A stretch of DNA of 64,000 nt from Corynebacterium pseudogenitalium (GTDB lineage Bacteria > Actinomycetota > Actinomycetes > Mycobacteriales > Mycobacteriaceae). Below are positions 6,068 through 15,398 of the stretch, piece by piece (within the stretch, counting starts at the first letter, position 1; each line of letters starts with the position of its first letter). The stretch lies in assembly GCF_024453815.1 (NCBI RefSeq), contig NZ_CP072934.1:2325604-2389603 (forward strand). Direction: 5' to 3'. Both the position numbers and the translations under genes were made by a program. The notes under the pieces were generated by a model, which had not been told where the DNA came from, did not search any database, and worked only from the letters and a program-made list of their open reading frames with translations.

Positions 6068-8854
6068 ATGAGGCCCGGACACGAACTGCCAGAAAGCACG
6101 CTCGAGACAGCTCAGCTGTTCGAAAAGTGGGTTTCGCAGCGCTCCCCGCAGGCGCAGTCACTTTGGGCTAAGTCCGGCGATGACACTGGTCATCTTTCAG
6201 TCCCCCAGCATCTCGTAGATGCAGCATGTTCCGCAGCTGCGGTGTTCGATGTGTGGGTCGCCGATAACATCAAACGCGAGATCGCGGGGCATCTAGGCAT
6301 CACCGTCGAGGAGCTCCGCACTTTTTATATTTGGCTCGCTGGCACCCACGACGTGGGAAAAATTACGCGTGCTTTCCAGACCCAGCTTCAAGATCGAGCC
6401 GGGTACGAGCATATCATCAATTCCATTGTCGATACTGGCCTTGACCTCGAAAAAGATGAACTTCCGAAGATGCCGCACGGCAGGAGTTCGGGAGTCATCC
6501 TGAGGCGCTGGCTGGAAGCACAAGGCATGCCGCGAACGATGGCTACATGGGTTGGGTCGATAGGGGACGCTCACCACGGAGTGGCGTCGACAGGCGACGA
6601 GAAGTCGGCTATTGAGGCTGTCCTCGAGGAGTACCCAGCGGCATGGCTAGGCGTTCAAGACGAAATTGTGAGCGCAATGACGACGACGCTGCACGCGCAA
6701 CCGGTCCTAGACAAAATCGGAAAGATCGAGGACCCCGAGGCAGGGGTTGCGCAGTTCCTGACTGGCTTGGTGGTCATTGCGGACTGGATAGCGTCGAATG
6801 CTGAGGCGTTTCCGATGGTCGTCGATAAAGGACAGGTCGAGAGGCTGCGGTCGGGGATGGCGCAGACCGACCTCACGGCTCCATGGCACCCAGCTAAACC
6901 GATCAGCGACATCGACGAGCTGTATCGAGCATCATTTGCCTGGCCCCAACACTTCAATGCGCGCAACGTGCAACGCGCACTCGCTGAAGCTGCCCGGCGC
7001 GCAACCCGGCCCACGCTGTTTATCCTTGAGGCGGAGACTGGCGTCGGTAAGACTGAGGCGGCGCTTGCCGCAGCACACATCATCGCTGATCAGACTGGCG
7101 CACAGGGCATCTACTTTGCGGCCCCCACTATGGCCACTGCGAACGGGCTACTGGAGCGAACCATCGACTGGGCGCGCAACACCTCAGGCGTTGGCGCTGT
7201 CACGTCGCTGTACCTCGCGCACTCCAAAAACCAGCTGTCACGGGCAGCAATGAGTCTGCCGCGCGGAATCGCCGAAGACGAAACGTCGAACCGCGGTGAT
7301 GTGATCGCGAGCAGCTGGATGCGGGGGAGACGTCGCGGCCTCCTCTCCAATATTGTCGTTGGCACTATTGACCAAGTCTTAATGATGTCGCTCATGCAAC
7401 GCTTTTCGATGCTGCGTCACGCCGCGCTAGCAGGAAAGGTCATCATTTTCGACGAGGTTCATGCCTATGACGCCTACACTTCCGAATACCTCGAAACCAC
7501 ACTTGAGTGGCTTGCGTACTACGGCGCGAGCGTCATTATGATGTCTGCGACGCTGCCAGCCCAGCGACGGGCCTCGCTCGTCGAAGCGTACACCGGGGTG
7601 GCTCCCGAGGAAGCACCACACGGCTACCCGCTGATTACGGTCGCCGATGAGTCTGCGACGACGTACATCACGCCACCCCCAAATCCAACCAACATGGTGG
7701 CCACCATCGAGCACATCGACGACTCACTCGACACTCTTCGAGGCACGCTCGACAACCTGCTTATCGACGGCGGCTGCGCCCTTATCATCTGCAACACCAT
7801 TGCCCGCGCCCAAGATGCGTACCGGGAGCTCAAAACCCAGTACGCGGATGACATCGAACTGCACCATGCCGGCTTCATCGCCTGGGAACGATCCCAAAAG
7901 GAAGACGAGCTCCGGGAACAACTCGGCCCGCACGCGCGGCGCGGCGCAGGTCGCCCATACCGCAAAGTTGTTGTTGCAACCCAGGTCGCCGAGCAGAGTC
8001 TGGATATCGACGCCGACGTACTGATCACCGACATCGCGCCGATGGACCTGGCAGTACAACGCGCTGGCCGACTACAGCGTCACAGCCGCCCGGTTGATGA
8101 CCGTCCACCTCAACTACAGGATCCGAAGATCTTTATTCGCGGCGTGCTCTCGCCCCTGCCGACTCCTGAATTCGACGGTGGTGCGAAGGCTATTTATGAC
8201 CCCCAGATTCTTCTTTCCACCCTGCTCCATCTGCCCACGACGTTCCATCGGCCAGACGACATCGAAGAACTCGTCCAGTCAACATATGACCTGGACACGA
8301 CCGTAGTGCCCGACGAGATGCAGCAAATCTGGGATGAAGCCGCTGGAGTAAGCCAACTAAGGCAGCATAACGCGCGAGAACGCTCGAAGTCTTTCCGGAC
8401 TCCATCCCCGTTCTGCTCGACTCGACTCAATGAATTCTTCAAGGACAGTAAGGCCGTGCTGAACCTGGACAGGGAAGAAGCCGGCGCCGCGCAGGTTCGC
8501 GACGCGGAGCCCACTGTCGAAGTGATACCCATCATCGAGACTGACTACGGGTACCGGCTATGGGGCGTCGATAAGGAAGTACTTGCCGACGCCGAGCCTG
8601 ACTATCAGACGGCATTCCAACTCGCATCAAGCACTGTGCGACTCCCGGCGCGCCTGACGCGATACGAGAGCGACTTCAACATCGTCATGGATGCGCTCGA
8701 GGAAAATACCCCTGTCACCTGGAGTAAGCACTACCTACTCAACGGCCAACTCGCACTTCCCCTCGACGAGGACGGCGAAACAAGGATCGGCCGATTCCTC
8801 GTTCGCTACAGCAGCGAGCTCGGAATCGAAGTCTCGTTCGAAAGGGGTGAGTAG
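6068..8854 (+). CDS. cas3: CRISPR-associated helicase/nuclease Cas3
   Basis: 928-residue effector nuclease of the type I-E system, recruited by DNA-bound Cascade to nick and degrade the target. The N-terminal HD domain shows GTHDVGKI (H94, D95). The helicase domains carry Walker A EAETGVGKTEAA near residue 325, DEVH near 461 and SAT in MMSATLP near 494. RNA-helicase-like motif VI (QRAGRLQRH) is also present. The ATG at 6068 is chosen because AAAAGGA lies 7 bases upstream; a longer TTG reading at 6038 would start at the -10 of the promoter. It is the first gene of the cas operon. Fifty-eight bases separate it from casA, so casA may have extra initiation control. Confidence 0.97.
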   Translation: MRPGHELPESTLETAQLFEKWVSQRSPQAQSLWAKSGDDTGHLSVPQHLVDAACSAAAVFDVWVADNIKREIAGHLGITVEELRTFYIWLAGTHDVGKITRAFQTQLQDRAGYEHIINSIVDTGLDLEKDELPKMPHGRSSGVILRRWLEAQGMPRTMATWVGSIGDAHHGVASTGDEKSAIEAVLEEYPAAWLGVQDEIVSAMTTTLHAQPVLDKIGKIEDPEAGVAQFLTGLVVIADWIASNAEAFPMVVDKGQVERLRSGMAQTDLTAPWHPAKPISDIDELYRASFAWPQHFNARNVQRALAEAARRATRPTLFILEAETGVGKTEAALAAAHIIADQTGAQGIYFAAPTMATANGLLERTIDWARNTSGVGAVTSLYLAHSKNQLSRAAMSLPRGIAEDETSNRGDVIASSWMRGRRRGLLSNIVVGTIDQVLMMSLMQRFSMLRHAALAGKVIIFDEVHAYDAYTSEYLETTLEWLAYYGASVIMMSATLPAQRRASLVEAYTGVAPEEAPHGYPLITVADESATTYITPPPNPTNMVATIEHIDDSLDTLRGTLDNLLIDGGCALIICNTIARAQDAYRELKTQYADDIELHHAGFIAWERSQKEDELREQLGPHARRGAGRPYRKVVVATQVAEQSLDIDADVLITDIAPMDLAVQRAGRLQRHSRPVDDRPPQLQDPKIFIRGVLSPLPTPEFDGGAKAIYDPQILLSTLLHLPTTFHRPDDIEELVQSTYDLDTTVVPDEMQQIWDEAAGVSQLRQHNARERSKSFRTPSPFCSTRLNEFFKDSKAVLNLDREEAGAAQVRDAEPTVEVIPIIETDYGYRLWGVDKEVLADAEPDYQTAFQLASSTVRLPARLTRYESDFNIVMDALEENTPVTWSKHYLLNGQLALPLDEDGETRIGRFLVRYSSELGIEVSFERGE

Positions 8855-8918
8855 TGGTGTCCCCTCCACCGCTACGCTGTAGTCATACGCACAACAATGA
8901 GAGAAAGGAGTGATGAAC

Positions 8919-10616
8919 GTGACATTCAACCTCGTACATGAACCGTGGATCTGCACCACAACGACTGACGGCGACAAAGTCCTCAGCTTGCAGCAAATTT
9001 TCGACGGCACCGAGCAGCCACTCAGCGTCGTTGGCGACTCACCGACACAGGACTACGCGGTGCTCCGAGTGCTGCTTGCCATTTACTGGCGAGCGCACCA
9101 CCATCACCTCAAGAGTTCAGTACCCACCGGCCGACGAAGCCGAGGTTTCCGCTGGGAGTCGTGGTTCCAGGAACAGCGCAACCAGGCGAGACAGCACCAG
9201 CGCGATGACATCGTTCTTGCTTATCTGAAAGAATACGAACACCGCTTCAATCTGATCGACGATGAAGTGCCGTTCATGCAGGTCGCAAACCTGCATACCA
9301 GCAAGAATTCAAACTCACCCATCTCGCGGATTCTCCCAGACGCCGAAGCAGATTTCTTCACCATGCGCACCGGCGCAGGGCGCGCCTCCATTTCGTTCCC
9401 GGAGGCAGCCAGGTGGCTGATCCACCAGCACGCCTACGATTACTCCGGTATCAAATCTGGCGCTGCAGATGACCCGCGCGCCTCAGGTGGCAAAGGCTAC
9501 CCGATCGGGACCGGGTGGGCTGGCATGACCGGCGGAACGGTCGTACGCGGCGACACACTGCAAGAAACACTGGTGCTCAATACGGTAAAGGAAGCAGTAG
9601 ACCCGACGGCCACCGGAGATTTACCGGCCTGGGAACGCGACCCCGATACCGCTAACCAGCGATTGTTCGACCCCAGTGCGCCCAAGGAAGGCGTGATGCC
9701 GAACGGCCCTGCTGACTTGGCAACCTGGCAAACCCGACGCATCCGGCTCTTCCCAGAGGGAGACCGCGTCACCAGAGTGCTCGTCTGCAATGGTGACCGC
9801 ATCCCAGACGCAGGAAAGAATGTTTTCGGCGACCCGATGACGCCATACCGGTACAGCCCGAATCAGAGTAAGAAAGACCTCACCGCGTACTACCCGAAGC
9901 CATACGATTCAGAGCGCACCGTGTGGAACTCGATCGATGCACTCCTTGTCAGCGAAAATGACGCCGGGTTTGGCGGAAAGAACCTGGCCCCGATCAAACC
10001 CGCAACACTCGCAAATCTGGCGGAGATTGCCGACGTGACCGGGGAGCAAGAACTGCTCGACATCGCCATTGTCTCCATGGCTTACGGCCCTCAGAGTTCT
10101 TCTGTCGGCACCGTGATCAGCGGCGAAATCGGGCTGCCCCTCTATCTGCTGCAGAACAATGAGTATTCCACCACCGACCGGCAACGTGTCCGCGCGGCCG
10201 CCCAGGCGGTGCGCGATACAGCGGTTTGCCTCGGCTGGTTTGAAGGACAACTCGCGGTCGCGGCAGGCGGAGAGTACAGCTTCGGCACCAAGTCGGTGGA
10301 CCGACTCTACGCCCTTCTCGAACCCGAGTTCATGACGTGGCTCCGGAATCTCAACATCGACGACGTAGCCTCCGAGTGCGTGCGCTGGCAGGAACTCGTC
10401 CGGGATAGCGCACTCGAGCTTGCAGCGGAACTCGTCCGAGGAGCAGGACCCAAAGCCATGATCGGCCGCCTCGATAGCACTGAAGACGGCAAAGGCCGTG
10501 TGATCAACGCCGGATCCATCCATAACCAGCTGCTTCGGAAGCTGCGCGACGCCCTTCCGCTTCTTGCCCAGCGAAACGCCGACCGCACATCACAACAGGG
10601 AGAAAACCATGACTAA
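8919..10616 (+). CDS. casA: Cascade large subunit Cse1 (Cas8e)
   Basis: 565-residue large subunit of type I-E Cascade; the family recognises the PAM and helps recruit Cas3. The N-terminus TFNLVHEPWI is the family signature. GTG at 8919 is preferred: GAAAGGAG at 8903-8910 is eight bases away, whereas ATG 8913 and GTG 8910 lie too close to it. Residues near 170-200 (ASGGKGYPIGTGWAG) match the glycine-rich segment seen in the family. The stop overlaps the casB start by eight bases. Confidence 0.95.
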   Translation: MTFNLVHEPWICTTTTDGDKVLSLQQIFDGTEQPLSVVGDSPTQDYAVLRVLLAIYWRAHHHHLKSSVPTGRRSRGFRWESWFQEQRNQARQHQRDDIVLAYLKEYEHRFNLIDDEVPFMQVANLHTSKNSNSPISRILPDAEADFFTMRTGAGRASISFPEAARWLIHQHAYDYSGIKSGAADDPRASGGKGYPIGTGWAGMTGGTVVRGDTLQETLVLNTVKEAVDPTATGDLPAWERDPDTANQRLFDPSAPKEGVMPNGPADLATWQTRRIRLFPEGDRVTRVLVCNGDRIPDAGKNVFGDPMTPYRYSPNQSKKDLTAYYPKPYDSERTVWNSIDALLVSENDAGFGGKNLAPIKPATLANLAEIADVTGEQELLDIAIVSMAYGPQSSSVGTVISGEIGLPLYLLQNNEYSTTDRQRVRAAAQAVRDTAVCLGWFEGQLAVAAGGEYSFGTKSVDRLYALLEPEFMTWLRNLNIDDVASECVRWQELVRDSALELAAELVRGAGPKAMIGRLDSTEDGKGRVINAGSIHNQLLRKLRDALPLLAQRNADRTSQQGENHD

Positions 10617-11238
10617 ACCCACCCTCCGCGCCGCAGTAGGGGCAACGGCGACGCGGCTACAGAACCACTACCTAGAGCAAGCCCATACCGCTCTAGGAGC
10701 TAGCGCCCGCGGATCGCTTGCCGACCTGCGCAAATATGCCTCAATAGGATTGGAGCATAACCCGCTCGCACTCCAAGACGTGCTCATGCTGCTGCAACCG
10801 GAACTCAGTGATCAAGAACTGGGAAAGTCTGACAAGCCCTCCCCAAGCGAGTACGCAGCGTTCTACGCACTCGCCCTGTTCGGGGTCCACATGCAAAGTG
10901 CACGCACACCGGCGCACAAGCAGGGAGATTCGTTCGCACTCGCATGTGGTCAGCTCTACAGAAAAACTGAGTCCAACTCAATAAAGCAGCGGTTCGACGC
11001 GATGCAGGTTGCTCTGGATTTCCCATCACGGATCACCCATCTACGTTCACTCGTCAGCCTGCTTCGCTCGCAAGACTTGCCGTTTGATTACGGGCAATTC
11101 GCCGGGGATCTCCGATCGCTCCAAAACCCAAAGTACCGGGACGGCGTTTTGCTGCGGTGGGGTAGAGACTTCGCCATCGGAACACTCCGGCCCTCTGCCC
11201 AGGCAGAAGCACAAGAACTCGACAACGCAATCCGCTAA
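10609..11238 (+). CDS. casB: Cascade small subunit Cse2
   Basis: 209-residue, mostly helical protein in the casB position; Cse2 dimers stabilise the R-loop along the non-target strand. The ATG at 10609 lies inside the last codons of casA with GGGAGA upstream, so translation is coupled. Similarity to the family is weak, as usual for Cse2 (LADLRKYA, FALYALALFGVH-type helices), but gene order leaves little doubt. Confidence 0.9.
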   Translation: MTKPTLRAAVGATATRLQNHYLEQAHTALGASARGSLADLRKYASIGLEHNPLALQDVLMLLQPELSDQELGKSDKPSPSEYAAFYALALFGVHMQSARTPAHKQGDSFALACGQLYRKTESNSIKQRFDAMQVALDFPSRITHLRSLVSLLRSQDLPFDYGQFAGDLRSLQNPKYRDGVLLRWGRDFAIGTLRPSAQAEAQELDNAIR

Positions 11239-11262
11239 CTTCTACTTTTCGAAAGGACAATC

Positions 11263-12393
11263 ATGTCTCTCATCATCGATATCCACGCACTTCAGACAGT
11301 CCCGCCTTCACTCATCAACCGCGACGATACCGGCGCCCCTAAGACAGCCGTGTTCGGCGGCGTCCCACGTCAGCGCGTCTCCTCCCAGTCCTGGAAGCGC
11401 GCAATCCGCAAGTACTTCGCCGAGCACTTCGATCCAGAATCCATCGGTGACCGCTCCAAGCGCCTTCCAGAAAAGATCGCGAAGCAGCTCGCCAAAGTTG
11501 CCGGCATCTCCGATGAAGACGCCATCAAGCGCACGGAGCAGCTCTTCAACGCTGTAAAGATCAAGACCGTCGTAGAGAAGCCAAAGAAGGGCGACGACAC
11601 CGAACACAACCCATGGCCACAAACCACCTACCTGATCTTCCTCAGCCCACAGCAAATCGATCGCGCTGTCCGCGAGCTTGCTGAGCGCGACGGTCAGAAG
11701 TTCACTAAGGCCGAAGCGACTGCCATTTTGGATACCAACCACAGCGTGGACATGTCTATGTTCGGTCGAATGGTTGCTGACGACGCATCCTTCAATGTCG
11801 ACGCAGCAGTCCAGGTAGCGCACGCCATCGGCGTGCACGCATCCGCGCCCGAATTCGACTTCTACACCGCCGTCGACGACCTTGCCGAAGAAGGCGAAGA
11901 AACTGGTGCAGGGATGCTCGGCACCGTACAGATGATGTCCTCCAGCCTCTACCGCTACGCCACCATCAACGTCGACGGGCTCAAGAAAAACCTCGAGTCC
12001 GCCGACGCCACGATTAAGGCTGTTGAGCAGTTCATCGAGGCATTCGTCGCGTCCATGCCAACCGGCAAGATCAATACCTTCGCCAACCAGACGCTCCCCG
12101 AGCTCGTCTACGTCACCGTCCGCGATACCCGCCCAGTCTCCCTCGTCACTGCTTTTGAAGACGCGGTGACTGCAACCGAGCAACTCGACCGCCGCCACGT
12201 AGCAGCAGCACGTCTTGCCGACGAGGCACGCGCAATTCAGGACACCTACGGCTTCGTCCCCACCAGCCAGTACGTCCTCGGTCTCGGCGATATTGCCGCG
12301 CCATTCGACGGCCTCGCAGAGCGCGTAACACTGAAGGAGCTGGGCGAACGCGTCGCAGCCGACGTTGCCACCGCACTAGGTGATGACGCATGA
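11263..12393 (+). CDS. casC: Cascade backbone subunit Cas7e (Cse4)
   Basis: 376-residue backbone protein; six copies bind the spacer part of the crRNA. Family motifs include the N-terminal IDIHALQTVPPSLINRDDTG, VPRQRVSSQSWKRA and the glycine-rich GMLGTVQMMSSSLYRYATIN. A good ribosome-binding site (GAAAGGAC) precedes the ATG after a 24-base gap from casB. The stop overlaps the start of casD by four bases (ATGA). The thumb of each Cas7 flips out every sixth guide base, which matters for the guide-like RNA upstream of cas3. Confidence 0.96.
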   Translation: MSLIIDIHALQTVPPSLINRDDTGAPKTAVFGGVPRQRVSSQSWKRAIRKYFAEHFDPESIGDRSKRLPEKIAKQLAKVAGISDEDAIKRTEQLFNAVKIKTVVEKPKKGDDTEHNPWPQTTYLIFLSPQQIDRAVRELAERDGQKFTKAEATAILDTNHSVDMSMFGRMVADDASFNVDAAVQVAHAIGVHASAPEFDFYTAVDDLAEEGEETGAGMLGTVQMMSSSLYRYATINVDGLKKNLESADATIKAVEQFIEAFVASMPTGKINTFANQTLPELVYVTVRDTRPVSLVTAFEDAVTATEQLDRRHVAAARLADEARAIQDTYGFVPTSQYVLGLGDIAAPFDGLAERVTLKELGERVAADVATALGDDA

Positions 12394-13112
12394 GTTCCTC
12401 CCTACTCCTCCTACTGAAAGGGCCCCTACAGTCATGGGGTGATGAGTCTCGGCACAAAATACGTGCTACTGCGCTCACACCGACGAAATCGGGCATCATC
12501 GGCCTCATCGCTGCAGCGCAGGGGCGTCGACGAACGGACCCAGTCGAAGACCTCACTCGCCTCCGGCTCGGAGTGCGCGTTGACCAATCAGGCAGCCTAC
12601 TGCGTGACTACCAGACGGCCCAGCCCTGGCTTACCGACCCGAACGCATCCGCGGAGCTCATCACCCGATACTTCCTCAGCGACGCTGCGTTCGTAGTAGC
12701 CGTCGAATCGGACGACCGCGCACTGCTAGAGGGCATCGCGGAAGCACTACGCGCTCCCGCATTCCCACTCTTCATGGGCCGAAGGTCATGCCCAGTCCAC
12801 CCAGGGCTAGTGATCGGCATCGTCGACACCGACGCGGAAACTGCGCTGCGCGAGCATCCGACATGGTACGCAACAGCCCAACACAAGCGCGAAGCGCCAA
12901 AACACGTCAACTTGGCACTCTACCGGGATGCGGACGAGGAAGAACAAGGCGGAGTCCGGCGACAGGACGTGCCCATAAGCTTCGACCCGCAGCACCGACG
13001 CTACGGGTGGCGTGACGTTCTGCGCGTAGAGGACGTCGCTATCGATAATCCGGATGGAACTGAATCGCTGGTGGACAGTGACGTTTTCTTCGAAACGGTG
13101 ATCAAGGCATGA
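12390..13112 (+). CDS. casD: Cascade subunit Cas5e
   Basis: 240-residue RAMP protein that caps the crRNA 5' handle in type I-E Cascade. The N-terminus SSLLLLLKGPLQSWGDESR is characteristic, as are LIAAAQGRRRTDP and FPLFMGRRSCP. The start overlaps casC and the stop overlaps cas6e, each by ATGA, so all three are translationally coupled. Confidence 0.96.
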   Translation: MSSSLLLLLKGPLQSWGDESRHKIRATALTPTKSGIIGLIAAAQGRRRTDPVEDLTRLRLGVRVDQSGSLLRDYQTAQPWLTDPNASAELITRYFLSDAAFVVAVESDDRALLEGIAEALRAPAFPLFMGRRSCPVHPGLVIGIVDTDAETALREHPTWYATAQHKREAPKHVNLALYRDADEEEQGGVRRQDVPISFDPQHRRYGWRDVLRVEDVAIDNPDGTESLVDSDVFFETVIKA

Positions 13113-13819
13113 GCAATACATTCACAAGGATCCTCATTAACCCTGCCCGACGCCAAGGCAGGAGACTGCTCACCGACTCCCAAGCGATGCACGCCGCCGT
13201 ACGCAGTGCGTTCCCGCCGGATCTCGATGAGACTGCAGGCCGGGTGCTGTGGCGCGTCGATAGCCACGAGCACACCCACGTGCTCTACATTGTGGGGCCC
13301 GAAAAACCGACCGCTGACTCCATCGTGGAACAGGCAGGGTGGGATACCCGGCCGGCGAAGATCGCCGACTACAACCGCTTCCTCGACAGCATCATGAAAG
13401 GGCAGCGCTGGCGGTTCGAACTTGTCGCCAACCCAACGTATAGCGAGTTTCAGCAGGGTAAACGAGGCAAAGTCAAGGCGCACGTTTCCCCGCGTCACCA
13501 GCTGGCTTGGCTGCGTAAAAAGTCACTCGCGCATGGGTTTGCGCTCGCACCAGGACTCGATGACGAGGTCAGCGACGAAGAGCGCGCACGCTGGGATGCG
13601 TTTGAAGCACCGACAGTCATCCAAAGCTGGACCGACGTGTTCCACCGGAAGAAAGCCGACGGTACCAAAGGCAGGCCCGTCCGGATTGCCAAGGCCCGCT
13701 TTTCCGGAGTCCTGGAAGTCACTGACGTCGAAGCTTTTCGACGCACCCTCACCCAAGGCATCGGACGTGGTCGCGGCTACGGTTGTGGCCTCCTGACGCT
13801 GGCCGATCCCACCAAATAG
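13109..13819 (+). CDS. cas6e: crRNA-processing endonuclease Cas6e (Cse3)
   Basis: 236-residue RAMP endonuclease that cuts the repeat hairpin and stays bound to the 3' stem in Cascade. The C-terminus has the glycine-rich loop GIGRGRGYGCGLLTL. An N-terminal Tyr/His pair cannot be fixed without alignment, but HEHTHVLYIVG is in the expected region. It lies between casD (four-base overlap) and cas1. Its substrates here should include the array repeats and possibly the two degenerate repeats at 5853-5929, both of which keep a CCCCGC-type stem or part of it. Confidence 0.95.
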   Translation: MSNTFTRILINPARRQGRRLLTDSQAMHAAVRSAFPPDLDETAGRVLWRVDSHEHTHVLYIVGPEKPTADSIVEQAGWDTRPAKIADYNRFLDSIMKGQRWRFELVANPTYSEFQQGKRGKVKAHVSPRHQLAWLRKKSLAHGFALAPGLDDEVSDEERARWDAFEAPTVIQSWTDVFHRKKADGTKGRPVRIAKARFSGVLEVTDVEAFRRTLTQGIGRGRGYGCGLLTLADPTK

Positions 13820-13827
13820 GTGCTGAG

Positions 13828-14766
13828 ATGCCAACGCCTCATGAACTGCCGATCACTCGCCGTGCACTCGCGCGAATGAGTGATCGGCTGTCCTTCCTTT
13901 ACGCGGAACGGTGCGTGGTCAACCGTGACGGCAACGCGTTGACGATCACCGACCAACGCGGCACCGCACACGTCCCCGCGACACAACTTGCGGTGCTCCT
14001 GCTCGGCCCCGGAACCCGGATCACCTACGCCGCGATGGCACTCCTCGGCGACGCAGGCACCAGCACAGTTTGGGTCGGCGAGCGCGGTGTCCGGTACTAC
14101 GCCTCCGGCCGCCCACCCGCGAAGTCATCGCGGATGGCGCTGCTCCAAGCGGAAGTCGTAACGCACCAGCGCAAACGGCTTGACTGCGCCCGGAAAATGT
14201 ACAGCCTCAGATTCCCGGGAGAGGACGTGTCCACTCTCACCATGGCGCAGCTGCGCGGCAGGGAAGGCTCCCGCATGAAACGTGTCTACGCCGCCGAAGC
14301 CGAACGAACCGGCGTGTACTGGGACCGACGAAGCTACGACCCGCACGACTTCGACTCCGGCACACCCATCAACCAAGCGCTCACTGCGGCAAGCGCAGCG
14401 CTCTACGGCATTGCTCACGCAGTCATTGCCGGGCTTGGGTTCGTTCCCGCACTCGGAGTTGTCCACACCGGAACAGACCGCGCGTTCGTCTACGACATCG
14501 CCGACCTGTACAAAGCCGAGATCGCCATCCCCGCCGCGTTCGACGCAGTAGCTGAAGCGAAAGGGAAACCGCATATCGAGGTGCGACGGAAGGTGCGCGA
14601 CGCTGTCGTCGAAAAGCGACTGATGCAGCGCATGGTCAAAGACCTCCAATACGTCATGGACGTACCCGAAGAAGAACTCTACAGCGATGTCGAACTGATG
14701 CTGTGGAGCGAATTGGAAGTCATCTCTGCAGGCGTCAACTGGGCAGAGGAAGAGGCACTGCAATGA
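13828..14766 (+). CDS. cas1: CRISPR integrase Cas1
   Basis: 312-residue type I-E Cas1 (MPTPHELPITRRALARMSDR), the catalytic subunit of the Cas1-Cas2 spacer integrase. The metal-binding region HTGTDRAFVYDIADLYK is intact, and a glutamate lies in RSYDPHDFDS..NQALTAASAALYG. The ATG at 13828 follows TGCTGAG after cas6e. Its stop overlaps the cas2 start (ATGA). The duplicated leader-proximal spacer suggests recent array change. Confidence 0.97.
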   Translation: MPTPHELPITRRALARMSDRLSFLYAERCVVNRDGNALTITDQRGTAHVPATQLAVLLLGPGTRITYAAMALLGDAGTSTVWVGERGVRYYASGRPPAKSSRMALLQAEVVTHQRKRLDCARKMYSLRFPGEDVSTLTMAQLRGREGSRMKRVYAAEAERTGVYWDRRSYDPHDFDSGTPINQALTAASAALYGIAHAVIAGLGFVPALGVVHTGTDRAFVYDIADLYKAEIAIPAAFDAVAEAKGKPHIEVRRKVRDAVVEKRLMQRMVKDLQYVMDVPEEELYSDVELMLWSELEVISAGVNWAEEEALQ

Positions 14767-15119
14767 TGGTGCTCATCGTCACCGCATGCCCGGCGGGCCT
14801 GCGCGGCGACCTGACAAAGTGGCTCATGGAACTCAGCCCAGGTGTCTTCGTGGGCACCCCATCAGCTCGCATCCGAGACCTACTCTGGGACCGCACCATC
14901 GAGCTCTGCAAAGACGGCAGGGCACTGCTCGTCTACAGCTCAAATAACGAGCAAGGCATGGAGTTCCGCGAGCACCGGCACGCCTGGAAACCGACAGACT
15001 TCGACGGCATTACGCTCATGATGCGCGAGAACGCGCGAGCACCAAAACGGCGCACCGGGTGGAGCAAGGCACGACGGCAGCGCATCGCATACGAGCGAGA
15101 CAGGCGGACTTCGTCTTAG
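14763..15119 (+). CDS. cas2: CRISPR integrase subunit Cas2 (type I-E)
   Basis: 118-residue ferredoxin-fold protein of the I-E Cas2 family: N-terminal VLIVTACPAGLRGDLTKWL, then GVFVGTPSARIRDLLW. It bridges two Cas1 dimers during spacer capture. The C-terminal tail past residue 95 is basic. It overlaps cas1 by four bases and is the last gene of the operon. Repeat copy B begins 55 bases downstream. Confidence 0.95.
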   Translation: MMVLIVTACPAGLRGDLTKWLMELSPGVFVGTPSARIRDLLWDRTIELCKDGRALLVYSSNNEQGMEFREHRHAWKPTDFDGITLMMRENARAPKRRTGWSKARRQRIAYERDRRTSS

Positions 15120-15174
15120 GTCGTGGCCACGGACGGGGAGATTGACATGCCTGGGTGGTCGAAAGGGTAGGCCT

Positions 15175-15307
15175 GAAATAGTTCCCGCGTCCGGGAACTA
15201 TTTTGGGTTTGGGCCGATTCCGGTCGACCAACACTTACGTTTCCCCAGTTCGCGACGACTGTCCACGAAGAAAGGTCCCCGGTTTCAAAAAACGTTGGGA
15301 ACTTTCT
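15175..15307 (-). repeat. 134-bp dispersed repeat, copy B (inverted relative to A and C)
   Basis: The reverse complement aligns end to end with 16381-16514. It keeps both terminal hairpins (AGTTCCCGCGTCCGGGAACT at the left) and the inner CTTTCTTCGTGGACA and GGTCGAC blocks. It lies just after cas2, so A and B form an inverted pair around the CRISPR-Cas locus. The rest of the 15120-15398 gap shows nothing else. Confidence 0.8.
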
Positions 15308-15398
15308 CGGCGGGCGACGGGTGGCGGGCGAGGCTAGGGGCGTCGAAAAATAATAAGCACTGAGGGAGCCGAACACGCCGTTTTTACGTCTAAACGGT